A DNA stretch of 64,000 nt, from contig CABIXM010000013.1 of NCBI GenBank assembly GCA_902362725.1, forward strand, positions 44,010 through 108,009. The letters run 5' to 3'. Positions 1 through 7,770 of the stretch are shown one piece after another. The translations under genes were made by a program, and so were the position numbers. The notes beneath the pieces were generated by a model, which was not told the DNA's origin, did no database searches, and worked only from the letters and a program-made list of their open reading frames with translations. Position 1 is the first letter of the stretch. Every line of letters starts with the position of its first letter. This stretch comes from Clostridiaceae bacterium. Its GTDB lineage: Bacteria; Bacillota; Clostridia; Lachnospirales; Lachnospiraceae.

Positions 1-587
1 CGAGACTTTATGACGCCACAGAAGGCGTGGTGAAGGTGGACGGCGTTCCGGTGCAGGAGTACCCCATGGCGCATCTTAGAGAGGCCATTGCCATGGTATT
101 GCAGAAAAATACCCTGTTTTCCGGAAGTCTCCTGGACAATCTGCGTTGGGGAAAGGAGAACGCTTCCATGGAAGAGATCGAGGAAGCCTGCCGTATCGCC
201 TGCGTGGACGAGGTGCTGGAGCGGCTGCCAGAGGGGTATGAGACTGAGATGGGTCAGGGGGGCGTCAATGTGTCCGGCGGCCAAAAGCAGCGGATCTGCA
301 TTGCCCGTGCACTCTTAAAGAAGCCGAAGATCCTGATTCTCGACGATTCCACCAGCGCTGTGGATACGGCCACCGAGGCGAAGATCCGGGAGCGGATGGG
401 AAAAGCCCTGCCTGATATGACGAAAATCATCATCGGACAGCGGATTTCTTCTGTCCGGCACGCGGATCAGATTATCATTCTGGACGATGGGCAGGTCAGC
501 GACATCGGCACCCACGAGGAGCTGCTGGCCCGCAGCGAAATCTATCAGCAGATTTACGAATCCCAGAAGGAAGGAGTGGAGCTTTAA
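1..587 (+). CDS. ABC exporter half-transporter, C-terminal part (degenerate ATPase site), partial
   Basis: The gene runs in from the left edge (reading frame begins at base 3), so only the end of the nucleotide-binding domain is present. It reads from the Q-loop region through the signature motif VSGGQ, Walker B and the switch region. Walker B ends LDDSTS (Asp where the catalytic Glu should be) and the H-loop reads IGQR (Gln for His). This NBD is therefore expected to be catalytically degenerate. Its canonical signature motif would complete the active site formed with the Walker motifs of the next protein. Its stop codon overlaps the next start (TAATG), so the two are translationally coupled subunits of a heterodimeric exporter of the BmrCD/TM287-288 class. 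Substrate unknown. Confidence 0.9.
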   Translation, partial: RLYDATEGVVKVDGVPVQEYPMAHLREAIAMVLQKNTLFSGSLLDNLRWGKENASMEEIEEACRIACVDEVLERLPEGYETEMGQGGVNVSGGQKQRICIARALLKKPKILILDDSTSAVDTATEAKIRERMGKALPDMTKIIIGQRISSVRHADQIIILDDGQVSDIGTHEELLARSEIYQQIYESQKEGVEL

Positions 588-2455
588 TGGCGAAGTACAG
601 TTATGTGGGTTATAAGCGGCCCAGGAATACGAAGAATACGCTGAAGCACCTCCTTCATTATATGGGCCTCCACAAGTGGATGTTTTTGCTGGTGGGGCTT
701 CTGGTGTGTGTGAGCACCGGGGCCAGTGTCATGGGAACTTATCTTCTGAAGCCGGTTATCAACCGCTTTATCATGCCAGGGAATATGAAGGGTCTGGTCA
801 GTGCCGTGGCAGCCATGGGCGTCATGTACCTCTGCGGTGCTCTCGCAACCCTGGCTTACAATCAGCTTATGATCAAATCAGCCCAGACTGTGGTGCAGGA
901 GATCCGAAGCGATCTCTTTGCCCACGTACAGACCCTGCCGTTACAGTATTTTGACGCCCATACCCACGGGGAACTGATGAGCCGCTTCACCAATGATGTG
1001 GACACGGTGCAGGAGGCCATGAACAACAGCTTCGCCATGGCGATCCAGAGCTTTCTGACCCTGGTGGGCACCATTGTCATGATGATGGTCTTGAGCGTGC
1101 GGCTGTCCCTGATCGTCATGGTATTTCTGATTCTCATGGGCATTTTTATCCGGACCAACAGCAAGAGAAGCCGGAAATATTATCAGCGGCAGCAGGCGGA
1201 GCTTGGCAAAATCAATGGCTTCGCAGAGGAAATGATGGCTGGCCAGAAGGTGGAGAAAATCTTCAACCATGAGAAGATTAATTTTGATATTTTCTGCAGG
1301 CTCAATGAGAATTTCCGAAAGGAATCTACAGATGCCCTGACCTACACGGGGATGCAGGTGCCCACCGTGGTCAGCCTTTCCTATCTGAATTACGCGGTAT
1401 CGGCCTGTGTGGGCGGTATCTTTACCCTGAACGGCTTTCTGGATATCGGAAGCCTGTCATCCTATCTGGTGTTTGTGCGCCAGAGCGCCCTGCCCATGAA
1501 CCAGTTTACGGCTCAGATCAACCAGATTCTGACGGCTCTGGCCGGGGCAGAGCGGATCTTCGATCTGATGGAGGCCGAGCCTGAGGCGGACGAGGGCGAT
1601 GTGACCCTCTGCAATGTGATGGTAGAAAATGGAAAATTAAAAGAGACTGATGAGCGCACCGGACACTTTGCCTGGAAGCTTCCGGCGGCGGAGCAGGGCG
1701 GCGCGGCGGAACTGCGAAAACTCCGGGGTGATGTGAAATTCGACAAGGTGGTCTTCGGCTATGTGCCGGAGAAACATATTTTAAATGGCATCTCCCTGTA
1801 TGCGAAGCCCGGTCAGAAAATCGCCTTCGTGGGCAGTACGGGAGCCGGAAAAACCACGATTATCAACCTGATTAACCGGTTTTACGAGATCGAGGCGGGT
1901 ACCATCACCTACGACGGCATTGACATCCGTCGGATTCGGAAGGACGATCTGCGCCATTCCCTGGCCATGGTGATCCAGGAGACCCACCTGTTTACCGGAA
2001 CCATCGCCGATAATATCCGATACGGAAAACTGGACGCCACAGACGAAGAAGTGCGGGAGGCGGCCCGGATCGCCAACGCGGATTCCTTTATCCGCCGTCT
2101 GCCGGACGGCTACGACACCATGCTCTACAGCGACGGCAGCAATCTGTCCCAGGGTCAGCGCCAGCTTATCGCCATTGCCCGGGCTGCTATCGCGAAGCCT
2201 CCGGTGCTGATTCTGGACGAGGCCACCAGCTCCATCGACACGCGGACGGAGCGGCTCATCGAGAAGGGCATGGACGCCATCATGGAGGGCCGGACTGTAT
2301 TTGTCATCGCCCATCGGCTCTCCACGGTCCGCAATTCCAAGGCCATCATGGTGCTGGAAAAAGGGGAAATCATCGAGCGGGGCGATCACGGGGCGCTACT
2401 TGCGGAGAAAGGACGCTATTATCAGCTATATACCGGTCAATTTGAGCTGGAATGA
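587..2455 (+). CDS. ABC exporter half-transporter, permease-ATPase fusion with consensus ATPase site
   Basis: This 622-residue protein has an N-terminal six-helix exporter domain (about residues 25-335) fused to an NBD. Walker A GSTGAGKTT lies near residue 415, Walker B reads LILDEATSS with the catalytic Glu, and the H-loop is IAHR. Its signature motif is LSQGQ instead of LSGGQ, complementary to the upstream subunit, which has VSGGQ but lost Glu and His. That pattern is the hallmark of asymmetric heterodimeric exporters. An insert of about 50 residues (335-385) separates the membrane domain from the NBD and looks like a lineage-specific linker. The start overlaps the upstream stop by one base. 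Likely role: efflux of drugs, lipids or peptides. Substrate not deducible. Confidence 0.93.
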   Translation: MAKYSYVGYKRPRNTKNTLKHLLHYMGLHKWMFLLVGLLVCVSTGASVMGTYLLKPVINRFIMPGNMKGLVSAVAAMGVMYLCGALATLAYNQLMIKSAQTVVQEIRSDLFAHVQTLPLQYFDAHTHGELMSRFTNDVDTVQEAMNNSFAMAIQSFLTLVGTIVMMMVLSVRLSLIVMVFLILMGIFIRTNSKRSRKYYQRQQAELGKINGFAEEMMAGQKVEKIFNHEKINFDIFCRLNENFRKESTDALTYTGMQVPTVVSLSYLNYAVSACVGGIFTLNGFLDIGSLSSYLVFVRQSALPMNQFTAQINQILTALAGAERIFDLMEAEPEADEGDVTLCNVMVENGKLKETDERTGHFAWKLPAAEQGGAAELRKLRGDVKFDKVVFGYVPEKHILNGISLYAKPGQKIAFVGSTGAGKTTIINLINRFYEIEAGTITYDGIDIRRIRKDDLRHSLAMVIQETHLFTGTIADNIRYGKLDATDEEVREAARIANADSFIRRLPDGYDTMLYSDGSNLSQGQRQLIAIARAAIAKPPVLILDEATSSIDTRTERLIEKGMDAIMEGRTVFVIAHRLSTVRNSKAIMVLEKGEIIERGDHGALLAEKGRYYQLYTGQFELE

Positions 2456-2490
2456 TCTGTAATAAACTGGAAGAAAGATAAATTGTATAC

Positions 2491-2542
2491 AAACAGGATT
2501 TCCGAAATCTGGAGTGCGCGGAGGACGAAAATCCTGTTTTTT
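2491..2542 (+). terminator. Rho-independent terminator after the ABC exporter
   Basis: Arms AACAGGATTT and AAAATCCTGTT flank a 26-base loop, and a short T-run follows. It lies 36 bases after the exporter stop and before the rnf operon. The large loop makes it moderate rather than strong. Confidence 0.6.
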
Positions 2543-2640
2543 GTCCGAAAAATCCGGATTGTATTGAAAAAAATACTGGAATACAGTTCAATTCTGCGAT
2601 AGAATAAAGTGATCGCAAATACAAGTCTATCGACACAAAT

Positions 2641-2656
2641 TTAACAATATTGTCAA
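2641..2656. promoter_or_regulatory. 16-bp near-palindrome upstream of rnfC
   Basis: TTAACAATATTGTCAA is an inverted repeat with one mismatched pair and an ACAATATTGT core, just upstream of a possible rnf promoter. It has the size and A+T content of a dimeric repressor site. The half-sites resemble those of the redox repressor Rex but face the opposite way from the Rex consensus, so no regulator is assigned. Confidence 0.35.
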
Positions 2657-2669
2657 AAAATTTTCGGAA

Positions 2670-2698
2670 TTGTTCGGAGATTGTCTATTTTTTATCTA
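2670..2698 (+). promoter_or_regulatory. Possible sigma-A promoter of the rnf operon
   Basis: TTGTTC and TATCTA are separated by 17 bases, giving a leader of about 70 bases before rnfC. Other weak -10/-35 pairs exist in this A+T-rich stretch, so the choice is tentative. Confidence 0.35.
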
Positions 2699-2776
2699 AA
2701 GTTGTATCCCAATAATAAGTGTGATAAAGTGAATATGAGACAAATGCTACAAAAGCATGAAGGAAGGAAAAAGCTT

Positions 2777-4141
2777 ATGTTCAAGAAGACATTTAAAGGC
2801 GGCGTGCATCCGGACGATGGAAAACGGTACGCCAAGGATGCGTCTTACCGTACCTATCTTCCCCAGGGCGATCTGGTATTTCCCATGAGCCAGCATATTG
2901 GCAAGCCGGCGAAGCCACTGGTGAAAAAGGGCGATACGGTGCTGGCGGGACAGCTGATCGGCGAAGCGGACGGTTTCGTATCAGCGAATATTGTCAGCTC
3001 CTGCTCCGGTACGGTAAAAGCTGTTGAGAACAGAAGAACAGCATCCGGTGCGAAGGTGTTGTCTGTCGTGATCGAGAATGACGGACAGTACACACCTGCA
3101 GAGGGCATCGGCGCGGAGCGCGATTACAAGGCGCTCAGTAAAGAAGAAATTCTCGGAAGTATACAGAAAGCAGGAATTGTAGGAATGGGAGGAGCCGGTT
3201 TCCCGGTTCATGTAAAGCTGGCTCCGAAGAACGCGGACGAGATTCGTTATGTCATCGCCAATGGCGCGGAGTGTGAGCCCTACATCACCTGTGATGACCA
3301 GCTGATGCGCACAAAAAGCATGGAGCTGGCAGAGGGCATGAGAATTCTGCTTCAGCTGTTCCCGGCTGCAGAGGGTGTCTTCCTGATCGAGGAAAATAAG
3401 CCGGAAGCCATCGCGGCGCTGAAAAAAGCCTGCGCAGGCGACGACAGGCTGAAGGTTCACGCTGCGAAATGCAAGTACCCCCAGGGCGGCGAGCGTTCCA
3501 TAATCCAGGTGATCGCAGGCATCGATCTGAAGCTTGGCATGCTTCCGGCCGACGCGGGCTGCGTGGTGGATAACGTGGCGACCATTTATGCCATTTACCA
3601 GGCTGTATGCAAGTCCACACCGCTGATGGAGCGAGGCTTTACGGTGTCCGGCGATGTGGTGAAGGAGCCCTGTAACCTGATTGTGAAAATCGGAACGAAT
3701 ATGGCAGAGGTTCTGGAGGCCGCAGGCGGCATACAGGAAGGAAAAGAAGCGCAGAAATACTTAAGCGGCGGCCCTATGATGGGAATGGCGCTGGCAGATC
3801 TGGAGGTTCCCATCTGCAAGAACAACAATGCGCTGACGGTATTGGGCGAGGATCCGGTGGCACTGGCAGAGAAGCAGGCGACGTCATGTCTGCGCTGCGG
3901 ACGCTGTACCAGAGTCTGTCCTCTGGGACTGTCCCCCCAGGAAATGATGGATGCGGCCAAGAGAAAGCGCTATGTCCGTTATGAAAAGAAGCTGTATGGC
4001 CTGGAGTGTATCGCCTGCGGATCCTGTACCTTTGTCTGCCCGGCCAAGCAGCCTCTGATGCAGACCTTCAAGGAGACGAAGGCTGAGATTATGAACAGGA
4101 AGAGAGCCGCGCAGGCCCAGCAGGGAGGTGCGAAGAAATGA
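2777..4141 (+). CDS. rnfC: Rnf complex subunit RnfC (NADH-binding, 4Fe-4S)
   Basis: RnfC is the peripheral subunit that takes electrons from or delivers them to NAD and passes them to the membrane flavin and Fe-S chain of the ion-pumping ferredoxin:NAD oxidoreductase. The 454-residue protein shows the N-terminal RnfC barrel-sandwich segment (GGVHPDDGK), the Complex I 51-kDa-like glycine-rich region (GMGGAGFP near residue 137) and two C-terminal 4Fe-4S motifs, CLRCGRCTRVCP and CIACGSCTFVCP. The ATG at 2777 follows AAGGAAGGAA. A longer upstream frame lacks an SD and would add a non-conserved tail. The last four bases overlap the next start (ATGA), implying coupling. It is the first gene of the rnf operon. 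Confidence 0.96.
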   Translation: MFKKTFKGGVHPDDGKRYAKDASYRTYLPQGDLVFPMSQHIGKPAKPLVKKGDTVLAGQLIGEADGFVSANIVSSCSGTVKAVENRRTASGAKVLSVVIENDGQYTPAEGIGAERDYKALSKEEILGSIQKAGIVGMGGAGFPVHVKLAPKNADEIRYVIANGAECEPYITCDDQLMRTKSMELAEGMRILLQLFPAAEGVFLIEENKPEAIAALKKACAGDDRLKVHAAKCKYPQGGERSIIQVIAGIDLKLGMLPADAGCVVDNVATIYAIYQAVCKSTPLMERGFTVSGDVVKEPCNLIVKIGTNMAEVLEAAGGIQEGKEAQKYLSGGPMMGMALADLEVPICKNNNALTVLGEDPVALAEKQATSCLRCGRCTRVCPLGLSPQEMMDAAKRKRYVRYEKKLYGLECIACGSCTFVCPAKQPLMQTFKETKAEIMNRKRAAQAQQGGAKK

Positions 4142-5685
4142 GTAAACTGATGAATGTATCCTCCAGCCCCCATGCACGGAGCCGTCTGACCACCAGCCGG
4201 GTCATGGGCGACGTGATTCTGGCGCTTTTACCGGCTACAGCCATGGGCATCTATCATTTTGGAAGCTCCGCGCTGATGATGATTCTGGTGTCCATCGCGG
4301 CGGCGGTTCTGACAGAGTTTTTATTTGATAAGGCAACCAGAAGAGAGAACACGATTACAGATTGCAGCGCGATTGTCACAGGACTTCTCCTGGCGCTTTG
4401 CCTTCCGAACGGCGTTCCCCTTTACATACCGGTTCTCGGAAGCGTATTTGCGATCCTGTTTACCAAGTGCTGCTTCGGCGGACTGGGACATAACTTTATG
4501 AACCCGGCCCTGTCCGGACGCTGTTTTCTGCTGATTTCCTTTGCAAGCGCCATGTCCACCTATACGGTAGACGGCGTCAGCAGCGCTACGCCGCTGGCAG
4601 AACTGGCGGCAGGCAATGCAGTGAGCCTGGTACAGACCTTTTTAGGCTCCAATAACGGCGTCATTGGCTGTTCCACAGCGGGACTTTTGCTTGGCGGTAT
4701 CTATCTGCTGATCGTGGGCGGCATCACCTGGGAGATCCCGGCGTCCGTGCTGGTATCCTTTACTGCGTTTATCGCCCTGTTCGGCGGTCACGGCTTTGAT
4801 GTTCCGTACCTGCTTCTGCAGCTGGCAGGCGGCGGCATTGTGATGGGAGCCTTCTTTATGGCGACTGACCCGGTTACCTGTCCGCTGGCTTCCAAAGGAC
4901 AGCTGATTTACGGTGTGGTTCTTGGTATTCTGGCCGCAGTCTTCCGTGTATATGGAAGCTCCGCAGACTCCGTAAGCTACGCCATCATCATTTGCAATAT
5001 GTTTGTTCCGCTGATTGACGAGATTTCTATTCCGGTTCCTTTCGGCTATCGGAAGAAGAAAGAGGGTGGAAAGAAGATTCCGGCCGCAGCCATAGCCCTC
5101 TGTGTGATTACCCTGATTGCAGGCGTGGCCTTAAGCGGCGTATACAAGATGACGGAAGGCAAGATTGCCGAGCAGCAGCTGGCAGCCAAGGCAGCTTCCT
5201 ACCGGGAGGTTTGCCCGGATGCGGCAGAGTTTACTTATGACGATGCACTGACCGCCAAGGTGGACGCTCTGAACGGCGAGGTATACGGCACTGATTTCGG
5301 AAAGGCTTATATCAATGAAGTCATCGTAGGAAAGGACGCTTCCGGCAAAGTGGCAGGCTATGTTATCAGCGCTTCCAGCGGCGACGGTATGGAAGGCGAG
5401 ATCACCATATCGGTAGGTATGGCGGCAGACGGAACCGTGACCGGTATTTCCTTCACGGTATTGAATGAGACCGCAGGTCTTGGTTCCCTGGTAGGCGAGG
5501 ACGCTTTCAAGGGTCAGTTTAACGGCGTGAAGACCGATAAGTTCACCCTGTTCAAGTCCGGCGGAGCTTCTGCCCCCGGCGAGATCAACGGTGTCTCCGG
5601 CGCAACCATTTCCTCCAGCGCTGTGGTGAACGCAGTGAACGCGGCCGTAGACTTCTTTGAAAATGATATACAGGGAGGGAATTAA
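4138..5685 (+). CDS. rnfDG: Fused RnfD-RnfG: Rnf membrane flavoprotein subunits D and G in one chain
   Basis: One uninterrupted 515-codon frame encodes two normally separate subunits. Residues 1 to about 305 are RnfD: a polytopic NqrB/RnfD domain with the flavinylation motif VSSATPL, where the Thr would carry FMN by a phosphoester bond. Residues about 310-515 are RnfG: one membrane anchor (AAAIALCVITLIAGVALSG) and an FMN_bind domain ending with the flavinylation motif NGVSGATISS. The linker is a short basic stretch, RKKKEGGKK. In the usual order CDGEAB these genes are adjacent, so loss of the rnfD stop would give this arrangement. Both cofactor motifs are intact, so the fusion should be functional. 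It overlaps rnfC by 4 bases, and rnfE follows after 3 bases. Confidence 0.95.
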   Translation: MSKLMNVSSSPHARSRLTTSRVMGDVILALLPATAMGIYHFGSSALMMILVSIAAAVLTEFLFDKATRRENTITDCSAIVTGLLLALCLPNGVPLYIPVLGSVFAILFTKCCFGGLGHNFMNPALSGRCFLLISFASAMSTYTVDGVSSATPLAELAAGNAVSLVQTFLGSNNGVIGCSTAGLLLGGIYLLIVGGITWEIPASVLVSFTAFIALFGGHGFDVPYLLLQLAGGGIVMGAFFMATDPVTCPLASKGQLIYGVVLGILAAVFRVYGSSADSVSYAIIICNMFVPLIDEISIPVPFGYRKKKEGGKKIPAAAIALCVITLIAGVALSGVYKMTEGKIAEQQLAAKAASYREVCPDAAEFTYDDALTAKVDALNGEVYGTDFGKAYINEVIVGKDASGKVAGYVISASSGDGMEGEITISVGMAADGTVTGISFTVLNETAGLGSLVGEDAFKGQFNGVKTDKFTLFKSGGASAPGEINGVSGATISSSAVVNAVNAAVDFFENDIQGGN

Positions 5686-5688
5686 ACG

Positions 5689-6366
5689 ATGAAACCTTGT
5701 ACAGAACGCATCTATAATGGTGTTATAAAAGAAAATCCCACTCTGGTTCTGATGCTGGGCATGTGTCCCACACTGGCAGTTACCACCTCGGCTGTCAACG
5801 GATTTGGAATGGGTGTATCCACACTGGTGGTACTTGTGATGTCCAATCTGGTTATCTCCGCGCTTCGGAAGATGATTCCGGACGACGTCCGTCTGCCGGC
5901 TTATATTGTCATCGTAGCCTCTCTGGTTACGGTGGTAGAGCTTCTGATGGAAGCTTATGTTCCGTCCATCTACAGCGCACTGGGAATCTATATTCCGCTG
6001 ATCGTTGTAAACTGTATTATTCTGGGCCGCGCGGAGGCTTACGCTTCCAAAAATCCGCCTCTGCTGTCCGCCATGGACGGACTGGGCATGGGCCTTGGCT
6101 TTACGGTTTCCCTTTCTATCATCGGCTTCATCCGGGAGCTTCTGGGCGCGGGTACCGTATTCGGAGTGCAGGTGATGCCGGCTGCTTATAAGCCCATCGC
6201 TATCTTTATCAAGGCTCCGGGCGCGTTCCTGGTTCTGGCGTTTCTGGTTATTATCATGAACGCCCTGAAGATTAAGAACCGGGCGGACGCCATGGTACAG
6301 GGCTGCGACGGCTGCTGCGCGACCTGCGCGCATGCGAAGAAAGAAGGAAAGGAGGCGCAGAAATAA
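5689..6366 (+). CDS. rnfE: Rnf complex integral membrane subunit RnfE
   Basis: This 225-residue RnfE/NqrD-family protein has about six transmembrane helices. RnfE and RnfA form a pseudo-symmetric membrane pair that in related complexes holds an Fe-S centre through short conserved Cys-bearing helices (here NCIILGRAEA). The start follows GGAGGGA. Unlike a minimal RnfE, the chain ends in a hydrophilic tail with CDGCCATCAH (residues about 204-213) and a lysine-rich end. This is a possible extra metal site on the cytoplasmic side. It is placed between rnfDG and rnfA and abuts rnfA with no gap. Confidence 0.95.
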   Translation: MKPCTERIYNGVIKENPTLVLMLGMCPTLAVTTSAVNGFGMGVSTLVVLVMSNLVISALRKMIPDDVRLPAYIVIVASLVTVVELLMEAYVPSIYSALGIYIPLIVVNCIILGRAEAYASKNPPLLSAMDGLGMGLGFTVSLSIIGFIRELLGAGTVFGVQVMPAAYKPIAIFIKAPGAFLVLAFLVIIMNALKIKNRADAMVQGCDGCCATCAHAKKEGKEAQK

Positions 6367-6948
6367 ATGAAATCACTACTTCTGATTATCATTACAACAG
6401 CGCTGGTTAATAACGTGGTATTAAGCCAGTTCCTGGGAATCTGTTCCTTCCTGGGCGTATCCAGATATATCAAGACGTCCTTCAGCCTGGGCGCGGCGGT
6501 TATCTTCGTTATCACGGTAGCCTCCGCAGTGGCGAACCTTCTGTATACTTACGTACTGACGCCCCTGAATCTGGATTATCTGAAAACCATCGTCTTTATT
6601 CTGGTCATCGCGGCTCTGGTGCAGATGGTAGAGATGTTTACGAAAAAAACTTCTCCGCCCCTTTATAAGGCACTGGGTATCTATCTGCCGCTGATCACCA
6701 CCAACTGCGCGGTTCTGGGCGTAGCCCTGACCAATGTGCAGGACGGTTATAATTTCATCGAGAGCGTACTGGCCGGATTCGGTACCGCAGTGGGTTATAC
6801 CATTGCCATCGTTCTGCTGGCAGGTATCCGCAGCCGTATTGATGATGAGGCTCTGCCGGCTTCCTTAAAGGGCGCGCCCATTGTGCTGATTTGCGCGGCA
6901 TTGATGGCGATTGCGTTCATGGGATTTGGCGGTCTGGCGCTGTCATAA
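6367..6948 (+). CDS. rnfA: Rnf complex integral membrane subunit RnfA
   Basis: RnfA is 193 residues long, hydrophobic almost throughout, with six predicted helices. It carries the family segments VVLSQFLGICSFLGV near the N-terminus and LITTNCAVLGVAL in the middle. The Cys in each corresponds to the residues proposed to coordinate the intramembrane Fe-S cluster shared with RnfE. The ATG follows the rnfE stop directly and the SD (GGAGG) is inside rnfE, consistent with coupled translation. No anomalies seen. Confidence 0.96.
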   Translation: MKSLLLIIITTALVNNVVLSQFLGICSFLGVSRYIKTSFSLGAAVIFVITVASAVANLLYTYVLTPLNLDYLKTIVFILVIAALVQMVEMFTKKTSPPLYKALGIYLPLITTNCAVLGVALTNVQDGYNFIESVLAGFGTAVGYTIAIVLLAGIRSRIDDEALPASLKGAPIVLICAALMAIAFMGFGGLALS

Positions 6949-6958
6949 GGAGGAGAAT

Positions 6959-7747
6959 ATGCAGGAAGTTATTATAGCGACATTGGTAGTAGGCGTAATC
7001 GGACTTCTGATCGGCGTAGCTCTGGTGGCAGTCAGCAAGAAGTTTGCAGTGGAGACCGACGAGCGCGTCGGCCTTGTAAGAGAAAGTCTTCCGGGTAATA
7101 ACTGCGGAGCCTGCGGTTACGCAGGCTGCGACGCAGTGGCGGCAGCCATCGTGGAGGGCAGGGCTCCGGTCAATGCCTGCCCGGTGTGCAATGCGGAAGC
7201 AGTGAAGAAAATCGGCGATATCATGGGTGTGCAGGCGGAAGCTGCAGAGCGTAAGGTTGCTTACGTTCACTGCGCGGGAACCTGTGATAAAACCTCTGTC
7301 CGGTGCAATTATGTGGGAATTCACGACTGCAGGGCGGCTGTCCTGTCAGGAATATCTGTCTGGGAATGTGATTACGGTTGTCTGGGCTTTGGCTCCTGTG
7401 TGGAAGCCTGTAAGTTCGGCGCGCTCCGTGTAGAAAACGGCGTAGCCATCGTAGACGAAAGCAAGTGCGCCGGCTGCGGTAAATGCGCCAAGGCCTGTCC
7501 CAAGGGACTCATTGAGCTGGTACCGGCGGACAAGAAGATAGCGGTGCGCTGCGCAAGCCGCGACCGTGGACCTGCTGTGAAGAAGGCCTGCACCGCGGGC
7601 TGTCTGGGCTGCGGCGTCTGCGCGAAGCAGTGCGAGCACGAGGCCATCACCGTGGATGGTAATCTGGCCCATATCGACTATACCAAGTGCGTGGGCTGCG
7701 GCAAGTGCGCGGAGAAGTGCCCGGCTAAGATCATCGAAATGTTTTAA
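6959..7747 (+). CDS. rnfB: Rnf complex ferredoxin-accepting subunit RnfB (poly-Fe-S)
   Basis: RnfB is the entry or exit point for ferredoxin electrons. The 262-residue protein has an N-terminal membrane anchor (residues 2-25), a Fe-S domain with the CGACGYAGCDA motif near residue 48, then a Cys-rich stretch and several ferredoxin-type motifs: CGKCAKACP, CGVCAKQCE and CGKCAEKCP. The Cys count supports at least four 4Fe-4S clusters, the longer clostridial form. The ATG at 6959 follows AAGGAGGAG at ideal spacing and lies 10 bases after rnfA. It is the last core subunit of the operon. Confidence 0.96.
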   Translation: MQEVIIATLVVGVIGLLIGVALVAVSKKFAVETDERVGLVRESLPGNNCGACGYAGCDAVAAAIVEGRAPVNACPVCNAEAVKKIGDIMGVQAEAAERKVAYVHCAGTCDKTSVRCNYVGIHDCRAAVLSGISVWECDYGCLGFGSCVEACKFGALRVENGVAIVDESKCAGCGKCAKACPKGLIELVPADKKIAVRCASRDRGPAVKKACTAGCLGCGVCAKQCEHEAITVDGNLAHIDYTKCVGCGKCAEKCPAKIIEMF

Positions 7748-7770
7748 AATATGGATTTGAGGTTATGATA

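Noticed and set aside
2641..2656. Rex operator before rnfC
   Set aside because: The half-sites are in the reverse order from the Rex consensus TTGTTAA-N4-TTAACAA, so it was kept only as an unassigned palindrome.
5131..6333. A 400-codon minus-strand frame opposite rnfDG and rnfE
   Set aside because: It lies wholly antisense to well-identified Rnf genes and its His/Arg/Gln-rich translation has no domain. Treated as chance.
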